NCBI GenBank assembly: GCA_914767715.1
Contig: OU612065.1
Location: 10,912,001-10,976,000 of the forward strand
DNA: 64,000 nt
DNA from: Membranipora membranacea
Lineage: Eukaryota; Bryozoa; Gymnolaemata; Cheilostomatida; Membraniporidae
Direction: 5' to 3'
This document shows, one piece after another, positions 47,645-57,785 of the stretch (position 1 is its first letter; each line of letters begins with the position of its first letter). A program made the translations under genes and the position numbers. The notes beneath the pieces were generated by a model. The model worked only from the letters and a program-made list of their open reading frames with translations. It made no database searches and was not told the DNA's origin.

Positions 47645-48870
47645 TAATATTTTGCAAAATGGAATTTTTAGATTTAAATTTTTGTATATTTTGGAGTTGG
47701 CCTTCCTTGATTCACAAGCCCCCCCTCCTGATATGCGTGTCTGTTATGGAGCACAGTCCATGTAGACTAATGTCTAAAGACCTACTTTGAAGTCTGGTAT
47801 GTGCTCCTGATAGACGGTTTTCTGAGCTCTGATTTAGGTCTCAAGTTGGAGTTGTCCTCTCTCCAGTTTGGTACTTTTAACCCACACCGCATAAGAAAAA
47901 CGTGCTGAAAAGAGGGTTATCTTGACCACCGCTTATGATAGGATAAAAATGATTTTTGATTCAGAATCTGCAACATTGAAAACTCATATGGACATAGTTT
48001 GGGATATAATTTTGGGGTTTGGATAGTCACTTATAGCATTTTCTGCCTGTTTTGCGGACAATTTGGCAGAATTTTTCATGATTTTCGTCACTAAAATTTA
48101 AGCTTTATCAACATTCAAAGCCTCCAATGATTTGGAAACCAAGTCTCACAGAGTTTTCAATGGTGCAGACTCTGAATGAAAAATCATTTTTATCCTTATA
48201 TAACCGGTTTTCAAGATAACCCTTTTTCAGCAGGTTTTTCCTATGCGGCGTGGGTTAAAAGTACCAAACTGGCGAGAAGACAACTCCGAATTGAGGCACA
48301 AATTAGAGCTCAGAAAACTGACTATTGGCTAACCGACTACATACATATTGAGGTGGGAAGGTCATTACCTTCCTTTCATTGCTTTACCTCTGACCAAGTG
48401 ACAGTGGAGCTCAGAATATTGAAAAACCCTCCAGCCTCCCCGTTTACCTCCCTACATGTCTGTAGTCACATTTTGTTTTGTATAGTTGTAGATAGAGTGG
48501 AAAGAGTGTCATTGGGACACCATGTGGAGTGAAAGACCCTTATTGAACGATTTGGAGACCAACGCTTATCCTGTTTGAAGGCTGATCATCCCCACAATCT
48601 AGAGATCAACAGTTGCGTTTGGAGACCAATCTTGAAGCCAGTGACTAACAATCACTAAGATTTAAATTGTCACAGCTGGGGTGAATCGGTATTCACCAAA
48701 ATGTCCGCGTCCTATTCTTCGCCAAAATACTTTCCTCAGAATTATTTTTATTCAAAAATGATGACTTTTTACTGGAATGTTTTGATGTGTTGTACAAATA
48801 AATACCTGAATCAAATGATGAAGTTGCAGCCCATTGATTGATTGGCAGCAATAATTGACTTGAGAAAAAA
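47645..48870 (+). repeat. Composite unit, copy B (contains a MITE)
   Basis: Full second copy of the unit; without the 512-bp MITE it is about 0.71 kb. Its right edge is the outer junction with gag at 48870. Confidence 0.85.
47812..48323. mobile_element. 512-bp MITE with ~160-bp inverted repeats
   Basis: Left 47812-47975 and right 48165-48323 are reverse complements (ends AGACGGTTTTCTGAGCTC and AGTCAGTTTTCTGAGCTC). Flanked by AT on each side (47810-47811 and 48324-48325). The paralogous copy at 39668-39935 has a single AT and no insert. It has no coding capacity and the superfamily is open. Confidence 0.9.
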
Positions 48871-49724
48871 CATTGTGTTCCCTGTTTACCCTGGTCTTTG
48901 TAGCCTTGTTTGCTGCCATAGCCTTTGTTGCCATAGCCTTTATTACCATGATTGGGTTTGTTTGTAGGGAATGGTGAGGGTTGGTTGGCTTGGACTTGGT
49001 GGATTTTGGGTGTGGCACCGTGTACGGTTTCTTTAGCCACTTTGGATGCTTCTTCTGTTTCTAAGGCTGTCTCCACTGCTTTAGCAAATTTTAGCTCAGT
49101 GGGTTTGACTTTGAAGAGGGCCTTCAATACTGCCTCATTGTTTACTGAACACATGAACCTAGTTCTCATAGCCTCATCTAACGGATCAGTAATCTCAGTG
49201 AAGTTGCAAGTTGAAGCATCTTGCCTTATACGAGCAGCTAATTCATTAATAGTCTCGCCTGGCTTACGATTCATATCACTCCAAAATTTATGCCTTTCTT
49301 GCACTATGAACTGGGCTTGATCATATTGTTCTCTTATGAATTTCTCAATGTCAGCTAATGTTAGTTCATTTATTTCCTTAAGAGTGGATAACTGTGCAGC
49401 TAGGTTGCTCCGTTGTTTATACAGCGATTGGGAATGATTGGTGAGAAATATCCCGGCTTGTTTTGATTCATGAAGAGAGTGTCCATCAGCATAAGTCTTG
49501 AATCTACTCATGTAATCACTCAACAACTCAGTGTTAGGATCAAAGCCTGGGAAGGTAGGCAATGCTGAACTAGTAATTGGTTGGGTCTTACCGGCGTGTA
49601 GTAGCTCAACAATCTTACTGTTCGTCTCTGCCTGCTGTTTACGGAATTCCTCAAGTTGTTCAGCCTGCGTTTGCTGTTGCCGCGTTAGCAGCTCAATCAA
49701 CTGATCCGTTTTCTCATCACCCAT
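48871..49724 (-). CDS. Ty3/gypsy gag (C-terminally interrupted)
   Basis: An ATG at 49724 opens about 285 uninterrupted gag codons, ending where the composite insertion begins. The N-terminus has a Gln/Glu-rich coiled-coil segment (LIELLTRQQQTQAEQLEEF). The middle resembles Ty3/gypsy capsid sequence: PTFPGFDPNTELLSDYMSRF, later ERHKFWSDMNRKPGETINEL and a helical MCSVNNEAVLKAL region. The C-terminal end has NKGYGNKGYG repeats, usual before the zinc knuckle, which now lies 9.2 kb away at 39.6 kb. It assembles virus-like particles in intact elements. Confidence 0.88.
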
Positions 49725-49764
49725 GCTGTTTGGTGAAGTAGTAGACTACATGCAGATATATAAT

Positions 49765-49783
49765 AATCCCATCCTCGTCGCCA
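49765..49783 (-). promoter_or_regulatory. Primer-binding site, serine tRNA
   Basis: The minus-strand sequence TGGCGACGAGGATGGGATT lies 8 nt inside the 5' LTR. It is complementary to the 3' end of animal tRNA-Ser(GCT), ending in the CCA. Confidence 0.85.
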
Positions 49784-49791
49784 TAAAAGTC

Positions 49792-50029
49792 TGTTGTATC
49801 TCTGGTATATACGCGTTGACTTTTGTATATTAACAACTATGCTTTTAGAGTTAGTTAGTTTTATTATAAATTTAACATCTACATTTCACAGCTGTTGAAT
49901 ATAAACTGGGTTACATATTACAATCTCAACTGGGCAAGAAACCACAGTATGACCACAGCATGAACACAGGATGACTTGTTTTCATATCTATTAAAGCTAA
50001 CTATTTGCTATCCGTATCATATCATATCA
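49792..50029 (-). repeat. 5' LTR of the Ty3/gypsy element
   Basis: 238 bp, matches 36186-36423. It is followed by the duplicated GATGT. Confidence 0.95.
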
Positions 50030-50182
50030 GATGTTGATGAAGGTTGTTAAAAAAATGTAGTCATATGAATCAAAATGAAGTTTTTGGGTGAATGTAAGAT
50101 GTTGGTATCATGAAAACGAAAGCAATGTCCAGTGCATGAAAAATCATTGATTATATAGCTTGGGCTTAGACCATGAAGTATT

Positions 50183-52640
50183 TTATAGCAAAAAACAGAG
50201 GAAAAAAAAAAAGGCGAGATCTGACAATGTTAAAAGATTCAATTCTATACATAAATGCCGAGTTGGATTCAGGTATATTGGAACATTTGTATTTGCTATA
50301 AGCCTGAAGGCTCTTTTCTGGAGGATGAAAATAGGATTTGTTAGATAAGATGGAGAGATATTGTAATAGAGATGTATACCATATTGAGATGGCAAAAAAT
50401 AAAATGGTGATAAAACTTCAATGCGGCACCTCGGTTAATACAGAATCGACATTTTTGGAGCAATGTCAGACTGGACCTCATAGTTCTGCAAATGTGCTGA
50501 ATATGGTCAGTCCACCCAAGAGTATCACATAAATGAAATCCTAAAAGTTTAGTCTTTGATTGAAAAGATTTAAAGATTCCGTGTTTGAAGAATTGTATAG
50601 CAGGAAATGTGATTTTTTCATATTGATGGTGATTCTTTTTAAAAGGCACCAAGATTTGACGCAAGCCAAATCGTTATTGCATTGTCATTCTAAAGAATAG
50701 ATGTTCAGGTATTTAGCAAGAAATGTTGTGTCATCTGCATAGGAAAATGAGGTTGAATTTAATGATAATGTTGGGAGATCATTTATGAATATCTAAAAAC
50801 AGTCTAGGGGCTAAAATGGATCCTTGGGGAACTCCAACATTGATTGGTGAAGTTTCAGAGAAACTTTCACGGACCTTCACAAATTGCTCGCGCTGTGACA
50901 GGAAAGACATAATGATATTATAAGCTGAGCCTCTTATGCCGAAACTGCGGATTTTGTTCAACAGTATCTGATGATTGACACAGTCAAATGCCTTTTTAAA
51001 ATCCAAAAAGATAAGTGATATGAAGTAGCCTTGTGCTTTGGAGTTCATACATTCTGAAATTATTTTGTGAATTGCATATCAATATGAAAATCCAGGCCTA
51101 AATCCGGATTGCAGAAGGTGAAGTAAATTGTTTTTTATCAAGGTTGCAGTATATGTGTGAATTTATATGCTTTTCTGATCATTTTGATAAAATCGGAACT
51201 ACAGAAATTGGTCTGTAATTGGAAATGTCCTTGGTATCACCCCCCTTAAAAATGGGTGTCACACATGCTAGTTTCCATTTGCATGGGAATTTACCCTCAA
51301 TTAAAATCCTGTTGAGCATGTCAGCGAGTATACTTTTAATGTCTGGAAAAGAGTTTTTCATTATCCTTACAGAAATTCCATCAGATCCTGTGGCCTTATT
51401 GTAAGAAATACTATTTAAGTATTTGAGGTGATCTATTGGAGTGATATTGGGTATTGAACTTAGGCGTTTTGATGTTTGATCAGGTATTGAAAACTGAGAC
51501 TGCAGAATGGCCTCGTCCAATTTTCCAGCCGCCATTGCAAAATAGGTGTTGAATGAATGTGAAGGGATGACTATGTACTGAGTTTTTTGGACAGATTTCT
51601 TTACATTAAGAGCATCCCATATTGGCTTAGTGTTGCCACCTTTAGATATATCTATCAAATGCCCAATGTACAATTGTTTGTTTGTGACATGATTTCTTTT
51701 CACTCTGTACAGATCCCATATTTTCTGTGACTTAAGAGTGTCTCTTCCTTTCATGGCTCGTTGTACCTCGTTGTCAATCCACACAGGCAAAGTTTGAGAT
51801 TTTACAGATTTGGTTTTTTGTTTTATGACTTGTGACACAAGAGATTGATATAAATCACTGAACTTATCCACCATGGAGTCTACGTTGTCTTCCCAAAGAA
51901 TGTGATCCCAGGAGACATTAGAAAACAGTTTTTTTATGTTTAAAGGCCTCAATTTTGAAAAATCATTATAATATGCCATTTTGATTCGCTCAGTATGTTT
52001 TCGAATTTTGTAATTTCTATTAGCAAAGATCAAAAAATGGTCACTCAATGAGTACTCCATAACACCACTTGAAGAACAAAATTCAGGTTTTGTGACATAT
52101 ATATGATCTTTTAATGTACCTGTGTTTTCGGTGACCTGGGTAGGGGCATCAATCAATTGGTGTAAAGAAAATTGTGATAAAATGTTACTACTCCGCCTAC
52201 TTTTGGTTTTCATATCAAGTAAATTAGTATAGATATTGTGATATCATTTGTGTGACCCAAACACCGTTCAATGTAATCACAGAATAAGTCATTCCAGGAA
52301 ACTGTCTTGTTGGGTGGTCTGTATATCAGAGAAACTTAACAGGGTTTACGGAAATTAGGTTTGATTAGAGGCGTGAATCTCTCTGGAAGCGCGGGATCCA
52401 GAATGGTTAGGTGATCATAAGAAACTCAATTCTGTACATAACAGAGAAGCCCTCCCCTGAACTACCTGTTCTGTTTCTTTTAACCATCACATAACCTGGT
52501 ACCTCAGAAAAACTTTCTCCGTCAAATTCATTCAAAAATGTCTCAGATAAAAAAAAACGGAATATTGATTTTCCAACCAAATAGTTTTAACTTGATCATA
52601 CTTACTTGTCAGACCTCGAATATTTAAGTGAGAAATTGAA
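50183..52640 (-). pseudogene. LINE ORF2: endonuclease-RT, frameshifted
   Basis: The 5' part keeps the end of an AP-type endonuclease (LKDHIYVT, then YSLSDHFLIF with the closing SDH). The RT follows: NKATGSDGIS, WKLACVTPIFKGGD, SNYRPISVVPILSK; then ISLIFLDFKKAFDCVNHQIL and GVPQGSILAPRLF in another frame; YADDTTFLAKYL near 50735; LLGFHLCDTLGW and a final ILQKRAFRLIA segment. The catalytic YADD is intact, but frames change near 51180, 50780 and 50700, and most of the endonuclease N-terminus (52.2-52.6 kb) is degraded. Landmarks fit the CR1/Crack-like group, though finer assignment needs a tree. Confidence 0.85.
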
Positions 52641-52646
52641 AATAAA

Positions 52647-54355
52647 TTAATCTTGCCCATCATTGATCTTTTCAAAATATGATACTATGTGGTCAGAGCA
52701 AATACGTAGACCATTTGAATTGAGCGCTGATTGGTACTGTTCTTCGCTAACAAATTTAACCCTAAACATTCTGAGCTTTTTTCCCCGTTTTATAAGCCTT
52801 GTGCATACTGCGCCTGGATAATGAAGATTGATATACAGCTGTAGAGCCTCTTCCTCTGTGTCAAGGGGTACACCCTTTAACATTGCAGTATTCATCTTAA
52901 GCGAACGAGGGTCAATGGTCTCCCTAGCAGATGACCCTCCAAAGGTGTCTTTCTTCCAATCAGAAAGAAGCTTTGTAGTTGACACCTCACTATCCAGTTC
53001 GATCATTAATTTAGGAGAGTCAGATCTGAAATTGTATTTGTTCAATTTTTTGATGATGGTTGGACCATGCATTTTATTCAAGTCTATGTTGAAGTCTTTA
53101 AAGACAGCAGAGGTTGTGGTGATATTTACAACTATGTATTTTTCAGGGTTGAAGTTGGGGTCACGCTTTTCTTTTTTATCTTGTTTAACTTTTTTATCTG
53201 TTGACTTGTTCCTGGATATATCATGATGTTGGCGATCAGATGGAGTTTCTTTAACCCTATTTAATTCTTGATCATGCCCTGGTGTAACTTCCATAGCTGA
53301 GGATTGCCCAGCATCATCATGATTGATAATATTTGCGTTTGGCAGAGTGTCTTTGTTTGTAGTGAGTTAAGGTTGATTGTTAAACGACGTGATGATGCGT
53401 TCTAATTGAAACGCCAATCTACTATCCACAGTAGACTCAATACATTTAGTCAGAGCAGTGAATTCACCTCGTACATGGTCATGAATGGTATTTTCAGTTT
53501 TAGTCAGTCGATTGAGTAAATCGGATTGACTCTTCACAATTTCGCCAATCTTATATAGTAGATTATTGATGGTGTTAGAAAGAAGGTGACAGTTATTACA
53601 ATCTCTGCGGCAGGTGTTGGAGTCTATGTGATTGCCTGTTAGTGATGTGTTGCCTGCTGTTGAGCGATTTTCGGCTGGTGAGGGATCGCTTAATTAGAAG
53701 TGCTGTGTTGCTGCAATGAAGAGGGAGTTCATTGGTTGCTGGTTGTTGAGCGATTTTCGGCTGGTGAGGGATCGCTTAATAGTAGTGAGGTATTGGGGAT
53801 AGAACTCGTTGAAAAATTCTTCATATTGAGAGCAGCTTCGCACTGCTCCTGGATTGCGCTATTCATTGTGCTGGTTAGAGTGGTTGGGATATTGTCGATG
53901 ACTAGCGAGTAATATTGCACAAATGACTTTACATGTTTAATTCTATTGACAAGAACACGTGATGTTGTATTGCAGAAATTGACAGTAAATGATTCGTTGT
54001 TGTCTTGATCATCAACTGCTAGAACAGAGCTGATACGAGCACCAGTTTGTTCGGTATTAATTTTCACACGGAGTTTAAGATTTGCCGCTGCAAGTTGTTT
54101 TGGCAGAACATTCTTCGAAATTTCATATCTGGCAGTATCCAGACTGATGACAACTTGTGGGTTCTTTACCGAGCCTTTTATTTCAATCAATGACTCCTTT
54201 CGGTACGAACTGTCAAGTTTATTCTGAGTTGCTTTCATCCTTTTAAGCACATATGGCAGAGTTTCAGAGCACTCTTTTATTTCTTGCAAGCTGCAGGATG
54301 ACACACTGCTATCGTTAGAGTTCTGCATGGAATTCTTGCTCTTTCGTTTAGACAT
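52647..54355 (-). pseudogene. LINE ORF1 with coiled coil and RRM-like region
   Basis: It starts at an ATG at 54355 (MSKRKSKNSMQ) and runs open to 53729. A conserved-looking coiled-coil segment (LLYKIGEIVKSQSDLLNRL) follows around 53.5 kb, then a second open stretch, 53294-52647, with a Lys-rich linker and a region (MLKGVPLDTEEEALQLYI ... FRVKFVSEEQYQSAL) resembling the RRM of LINE ORF1 proteins, which bind element RNA. The frame breaks between 53729 and 53294; a 36-bp segment at 53659-53694 is repeated at 53744-53779, pointing to an ~85-bp tandem duplication as the cause. Confidence 0.75.
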
Positions 54356-54823
54356 ATTTTCAGCAATCTAGGCAAAGTTTCAGAGAGAACTTTTGTTGAG
54401 CGGTTCAGCTGCTCGGCGTCACGCTCAACCTTATCCCCACGACCATATTATCTGACTCTCCATTTGGAACATGTTAGACCCGATATATGGAACCTTTTTG
54501 ATACCAGTGTATAGCCATAACCACTAGTACACTGATTTGTTACTGTAGCAATTTTAGTTTTGATATGTATACATGTTAGAAGACTATCTATACTATCATA
54601 GTAAACAAGTTGGCTTTGTTATCAGGACGACGAAACTCAGTCAGTTAGTTGGAAATTAGGTGATGGTACCCTGTCTTATTCTAGTCATTCTTACAGAAAT
54701 GTTTGTTTTCATACCTTGGCTTGAACGTTGTCATGTTTACAGTAAAAGCATAATCATCTCATGCTGTGTGCTCAATTCTGGAAATCATTGGGAATAAATT
54801 AATGTCAAGAAAAATATTCAGGG

Positions 54824-54875
54824 TAGGGGTACATAAGACATAACACAAAACTGAAGTCCTGTGGATAAGTTTTGA
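54824..54875. repeat. Interspersed motif, third copy
   Basis: Shares the ACACAAAACTGAAG.CCTGTGGA core with 29634-29690 and 22575-22625. It lies about 40 bp inside the intron side of the lectin exon. Confidence 0.6.
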
Positions 54876-54914
54876 AAAAAATTCCATTGTGGTTTTTATT
54901 TTTTTTATTCTTAC

Positions 54915-55082
54915 CATTCTCCTCTATGAACTCCGTTAACGGATCATTCAAAAGGTCACTTGTGGGAACGAAAACTTCTCCGTAAGAGGCACACCAAGCT
55001 GCTTTGCTTGCACTGACTGGCCCTTTGTACATAATAATGCAGTGGTTGCCAACAGGTTTCGCTCCTTCTTGACATGATGGAG
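54915..55082 (-). CDS. C-type lectin domain, N-terminal half (exon)
   Basis: A 168-nt exon between TTTTGTAG and AATG|GTAAG, phase 1 at both ends. It encodes the start of a long-form C-type lectin-like domain: a Cys pair (SCQEGAKPVGNHC), the SASKAAWC helix with the first core cysteine, then LTEFIEEN before the donor. The domain's second half is absent immediately downstream; the matching half is 36.5 kb away at 18177-18389 on the same strand. Together they would give about 127 residues with all six expected cysteines. A signal-peptide exon upstream was not identified. A separate lectin gene with a lost 3' half is the alternative. Confidence 0.8.
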
Positions 55083-57088
55083 CTACAAAAGAATAACTAA
55101 GGTAGATGATATTGTTTATGTTAGTTATTCAGTAATTCACAGAGGAAAGTGGGTATATAACTACATTACACCAAGGATCGGGAAAACATGGTGCTGCTCT
55201 ACGACATTAAATTGATACTGCTATTCTTATAATAGCATGTAGACCTGTTGTGTAGTAAGTTAATTGCTGATTGGAATTGGAAAATTATTGTAATTGCGGC
55301 GACCAAACGGGAAGTGATGGATAATGTTCAATTCATCTGTATTGTTTTTTCTTCTTGGTTGACACCAAGTCACCAGTCATCATTTTTGGGAGCCTTGTTG
55401 CATTTTCCACATTTCAGTATATATTATTTTGGTTTCTGCTTTATTTTGTAAATAATAAAATATTTCCGTAATGTATAGAACATGCATCGGTGCAGTCAGG
55501 TAGTCTTCGACCAAGCAGCCACATACCAGAGAGGTGACCGCCCGCCCTAGCTACCCTGCCAACGCACCAAAGCCCTGCACAGCCCCCTCCTACCCCAAAC
55601 CCATCATCCCCACGCCACAGAGCGTAAGCCAACCATTCCCCCAGGACCGGGAGGCTGCACCCCTCACTCACCAGAGGGTACCTGTTGAACACGGCTACAT
55701 GGACCAATCCCATCTGCAGTTGTTGGCTCTTAAAGGTAAATATTTTACATTTGACCTTGTATTCTGGCCGGGCATAGAAAAAGCACTAATAATGTTGATT
55801 ATATGATTGATGGTGACCTTGAAAGAAAATCTCTCATATGCGCATGAGAGAAACTGACCAGATATGACAATCTGGTGATACGATGTTATGACAAAGGATG
55901 GCATTGTGAAACATTTGCAGTGGAAGTCAGGCAGATAACTCAAGCATGAAGTAATTCAATAGCTATAAAGCTTGGGTCTAACGCAATAACTAACAATTCC
56001 TTATACTGATAAAACTGAGATAATTGAGTAACAATTAAGGTAACAAGCGACTTAGGAATTAGTAGGAATTATGCATTAAATACTCAAATTTAAACTTTGT
56101 AACCCTGTAATGGGTTAAGGTGATTTATCAGTTTGTATGAAATTTGTATATGTTGTACCAACCAACCCTAGACACATTTTCAACAATTTTTCGCACCCCC
56201 AGTGTGTGAACATAACGTCGTGATGTTGCGACAAAGTTCAACATTGTCCTTTATAGAGTTATTTAAAAAACAGTGTGGGGGAAGCAATTTGGTTGGGGCT
56301 TTAATTTCTGCTCAATCATGGTTGGCATCCCAGCAATACACTTATCCGTAAATGTTTGCTGAAAGTATTGATAATTTTCAAAAAACATGTTTTATTCGAA
56401 TACAGCATAAATGATACAAGAAGTTATCATACCGTTACTGATTTGTATTTATGAGTTGTATACCCATGAGGAATCAACTTGTGTTTGCTATTCATGATGT
56501 ATCTAAGCAACCGATCATGTGACGTCATTGACAAACACGGACTTTTCTAGTGTTAGTGTAGGGGAATCTTTGTGGTATAATAACAACAAGCAGAAAACAC
56601 ATTGGGTATTTTAAATGATTGATGAGTCTGTACTATGATGTAATACACGGGTGGACGTGAGATATTGCAATATTTAGTCAGGTGTGGAAATAAACGGTGA
56701 TAATACCTTACACTTACTTCAAACACTGGTTTAACTAGACTATTATTGTGTTAATATTGCAAGTAACATGTACTCATTTGGGCGTTTAAACTCATTTGAA
56801 TATTTAGACCACGTACTCAATTAGGAGTGGACGTGAGTATTTAGGTTTTTTTCTGTGTCAGACCTGAGATATAAACATAAAACTATTATGTCCATTTGCA
56901 ATTTTATTGTCAGCTCATCAGATTTGATCTTGTTTTTTGTTTACAAGTTGCCATGGAATTGTTTTCATATTCCTACGCCGGGCATGTGCTCTTTGGTCCC
57001 TGACTAAGCAAATTTACAATAAAATTCACCTGTAGTCTTTCAGCTGAAATCTGCTCGTTCTCTGCTTGTTTCACCTAACTTTCTAAAC
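55083..57088. other. No confirmed gene; one GC-rich open patch
   Basis: 55505-55731 (+) is unusually GC-rich for this window and open. It is proline-rich (PSYPANAPKPC, PTPQSVSQPFPQD) and ends at a G|GTAAAT donor, so it may be an exon of an unrecognised gene. The acceptor is not clear. The minus strand is also open there, so the coding strand is undecided. Confidence 0.3.
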
Positions 57089-57785
57089 ATGGGTAATACT
57101 AAAAATGACAGAAATCTTAATAATATGTCCAGAGGAAGCCTGACAAAGAAGAGAATCAATCCTAAGTAGAATAAAAAGAAGCTTTCACTGTTGTTGGTAA
57201 GTTTCTGAAAATTGTCTAGACTATGACCAAGGAGTTGCTAGTTATGTGTGATTAGCCTCACAGGTACTATTATTCATGCAATAAACTTCTTCTCACTCAC
57301 TCAGGCCATGGTAGTAAGTAACTGAAAGGCCTATGAAGGAATTGATAGGGACTCTAGTAACTTCTTAGATTAAACTTTCATTGGCAATATATATACCGTT
57401 GTTCTACACTTGCTATAGGCCTACAGCTAATTATCTTTCAAGCAAGTCAAGTCGAACTCAAATTATTGAGCCTCATTAGTATTATACAAACCAAGGAGTT
57501 ACAGTGTACTGCTTGGCGCAATCGTATTCATTGCATGAAATTGCATTCAAACTCTATTGTAACTGTGTTGATAACATTGGTAGCTTAGGCCATAAGTATG
57601 TCCACCAGATATCATAACCATTATCATAATACTTGGATGTGTCATTTTAGATCAATGAAAATACGCCGACAACTGCGGAATCAACAGCAGTTGTTAGTGA
57701 AGATCATGAGCAGCTGGTGGCCACACCCTCATCATGTAGGTCAAGTGTGTACAGCTATGTTGGAATGCGATACAGAACCGAATGA
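57089..57785 (+). pseudogene. Possible two-exon gene fragment, unknown
   Basis: An ATG at 57089 opens MGNTKNDRNLNNMSRGSL, interrupted by a TAG at 57167-57169, with a G|GTAAGT donor at 57197. The next acceptor (TCATTTTAG, 57650) begins an in-phase open stretch (INENTPTTAESTAVVSEDHE) to a stop at 57783. Composition looks coding, but I do not recognise it, and the single stop suggests decay or a wrong model. Confidence 0.3.

Larger units (their letters stand above)
39660..48870. mobile_element. Composite insertion inside gag
   Basis: About 9.2 kb of foreign DNA separates gag from the zinc knuckle. Its flanks are two copies of a unit of roughly 0.7 kb: copy A is 39668-39935 plus 47288-47640, and copy B is 47645-48870. 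Copy A is itself split by a ~7.35-kb block holding a small spliced gene and an L2-type LINE fragment. Copy B is split by a 512-bp MITE. Outer junctions lie in A-rich sequence (near AAAATTAACATT and AAAAAACATT), so a 5-bp ACATT duplication is possible but unproven. The unit class is unknown. Confidence 0.7.
36186..50029 (-). mobile_element. Ty3/gypsy (Mag-like) LTR retrotransposon, interrupted
   Basis: A complete element on the minus strand with two 238-bp LTRs (36186-36423 and 49792-50029), each with TG..CA ends, and a perfect 5-bp duplication GATGT (36181-36185 and 50030-50034). A primer-binding site and polypurine tract are in the right places. Gag lies next to the 5' LTR and pol next to the 3' LTR. 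They are separated by a ~9.2-kb insertion at about 39660-48870, so the original element was about 4.6 kb. The serine-tRNA primer and domain order suggest the Mag clade. It is inserted in the 3' UTR of a LINE. Pol has several frame changes, so it is inactive. Confidence 0.93.
50035..54480 (-). mobile_element. CR1-like LINE, near full length
   Basis: A non-LTR element running from about 54480 (5' UTR) down to 50035, then interrupted by the Ty3/gypsy element and resuming at 36185-36000. It encodes an ORF1 with an RRM-like region and an ORF2 with endonuclease and RT segments. It fills part of the presumed lectin intron. It carries several frame breaks. Confidence 0.85.
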
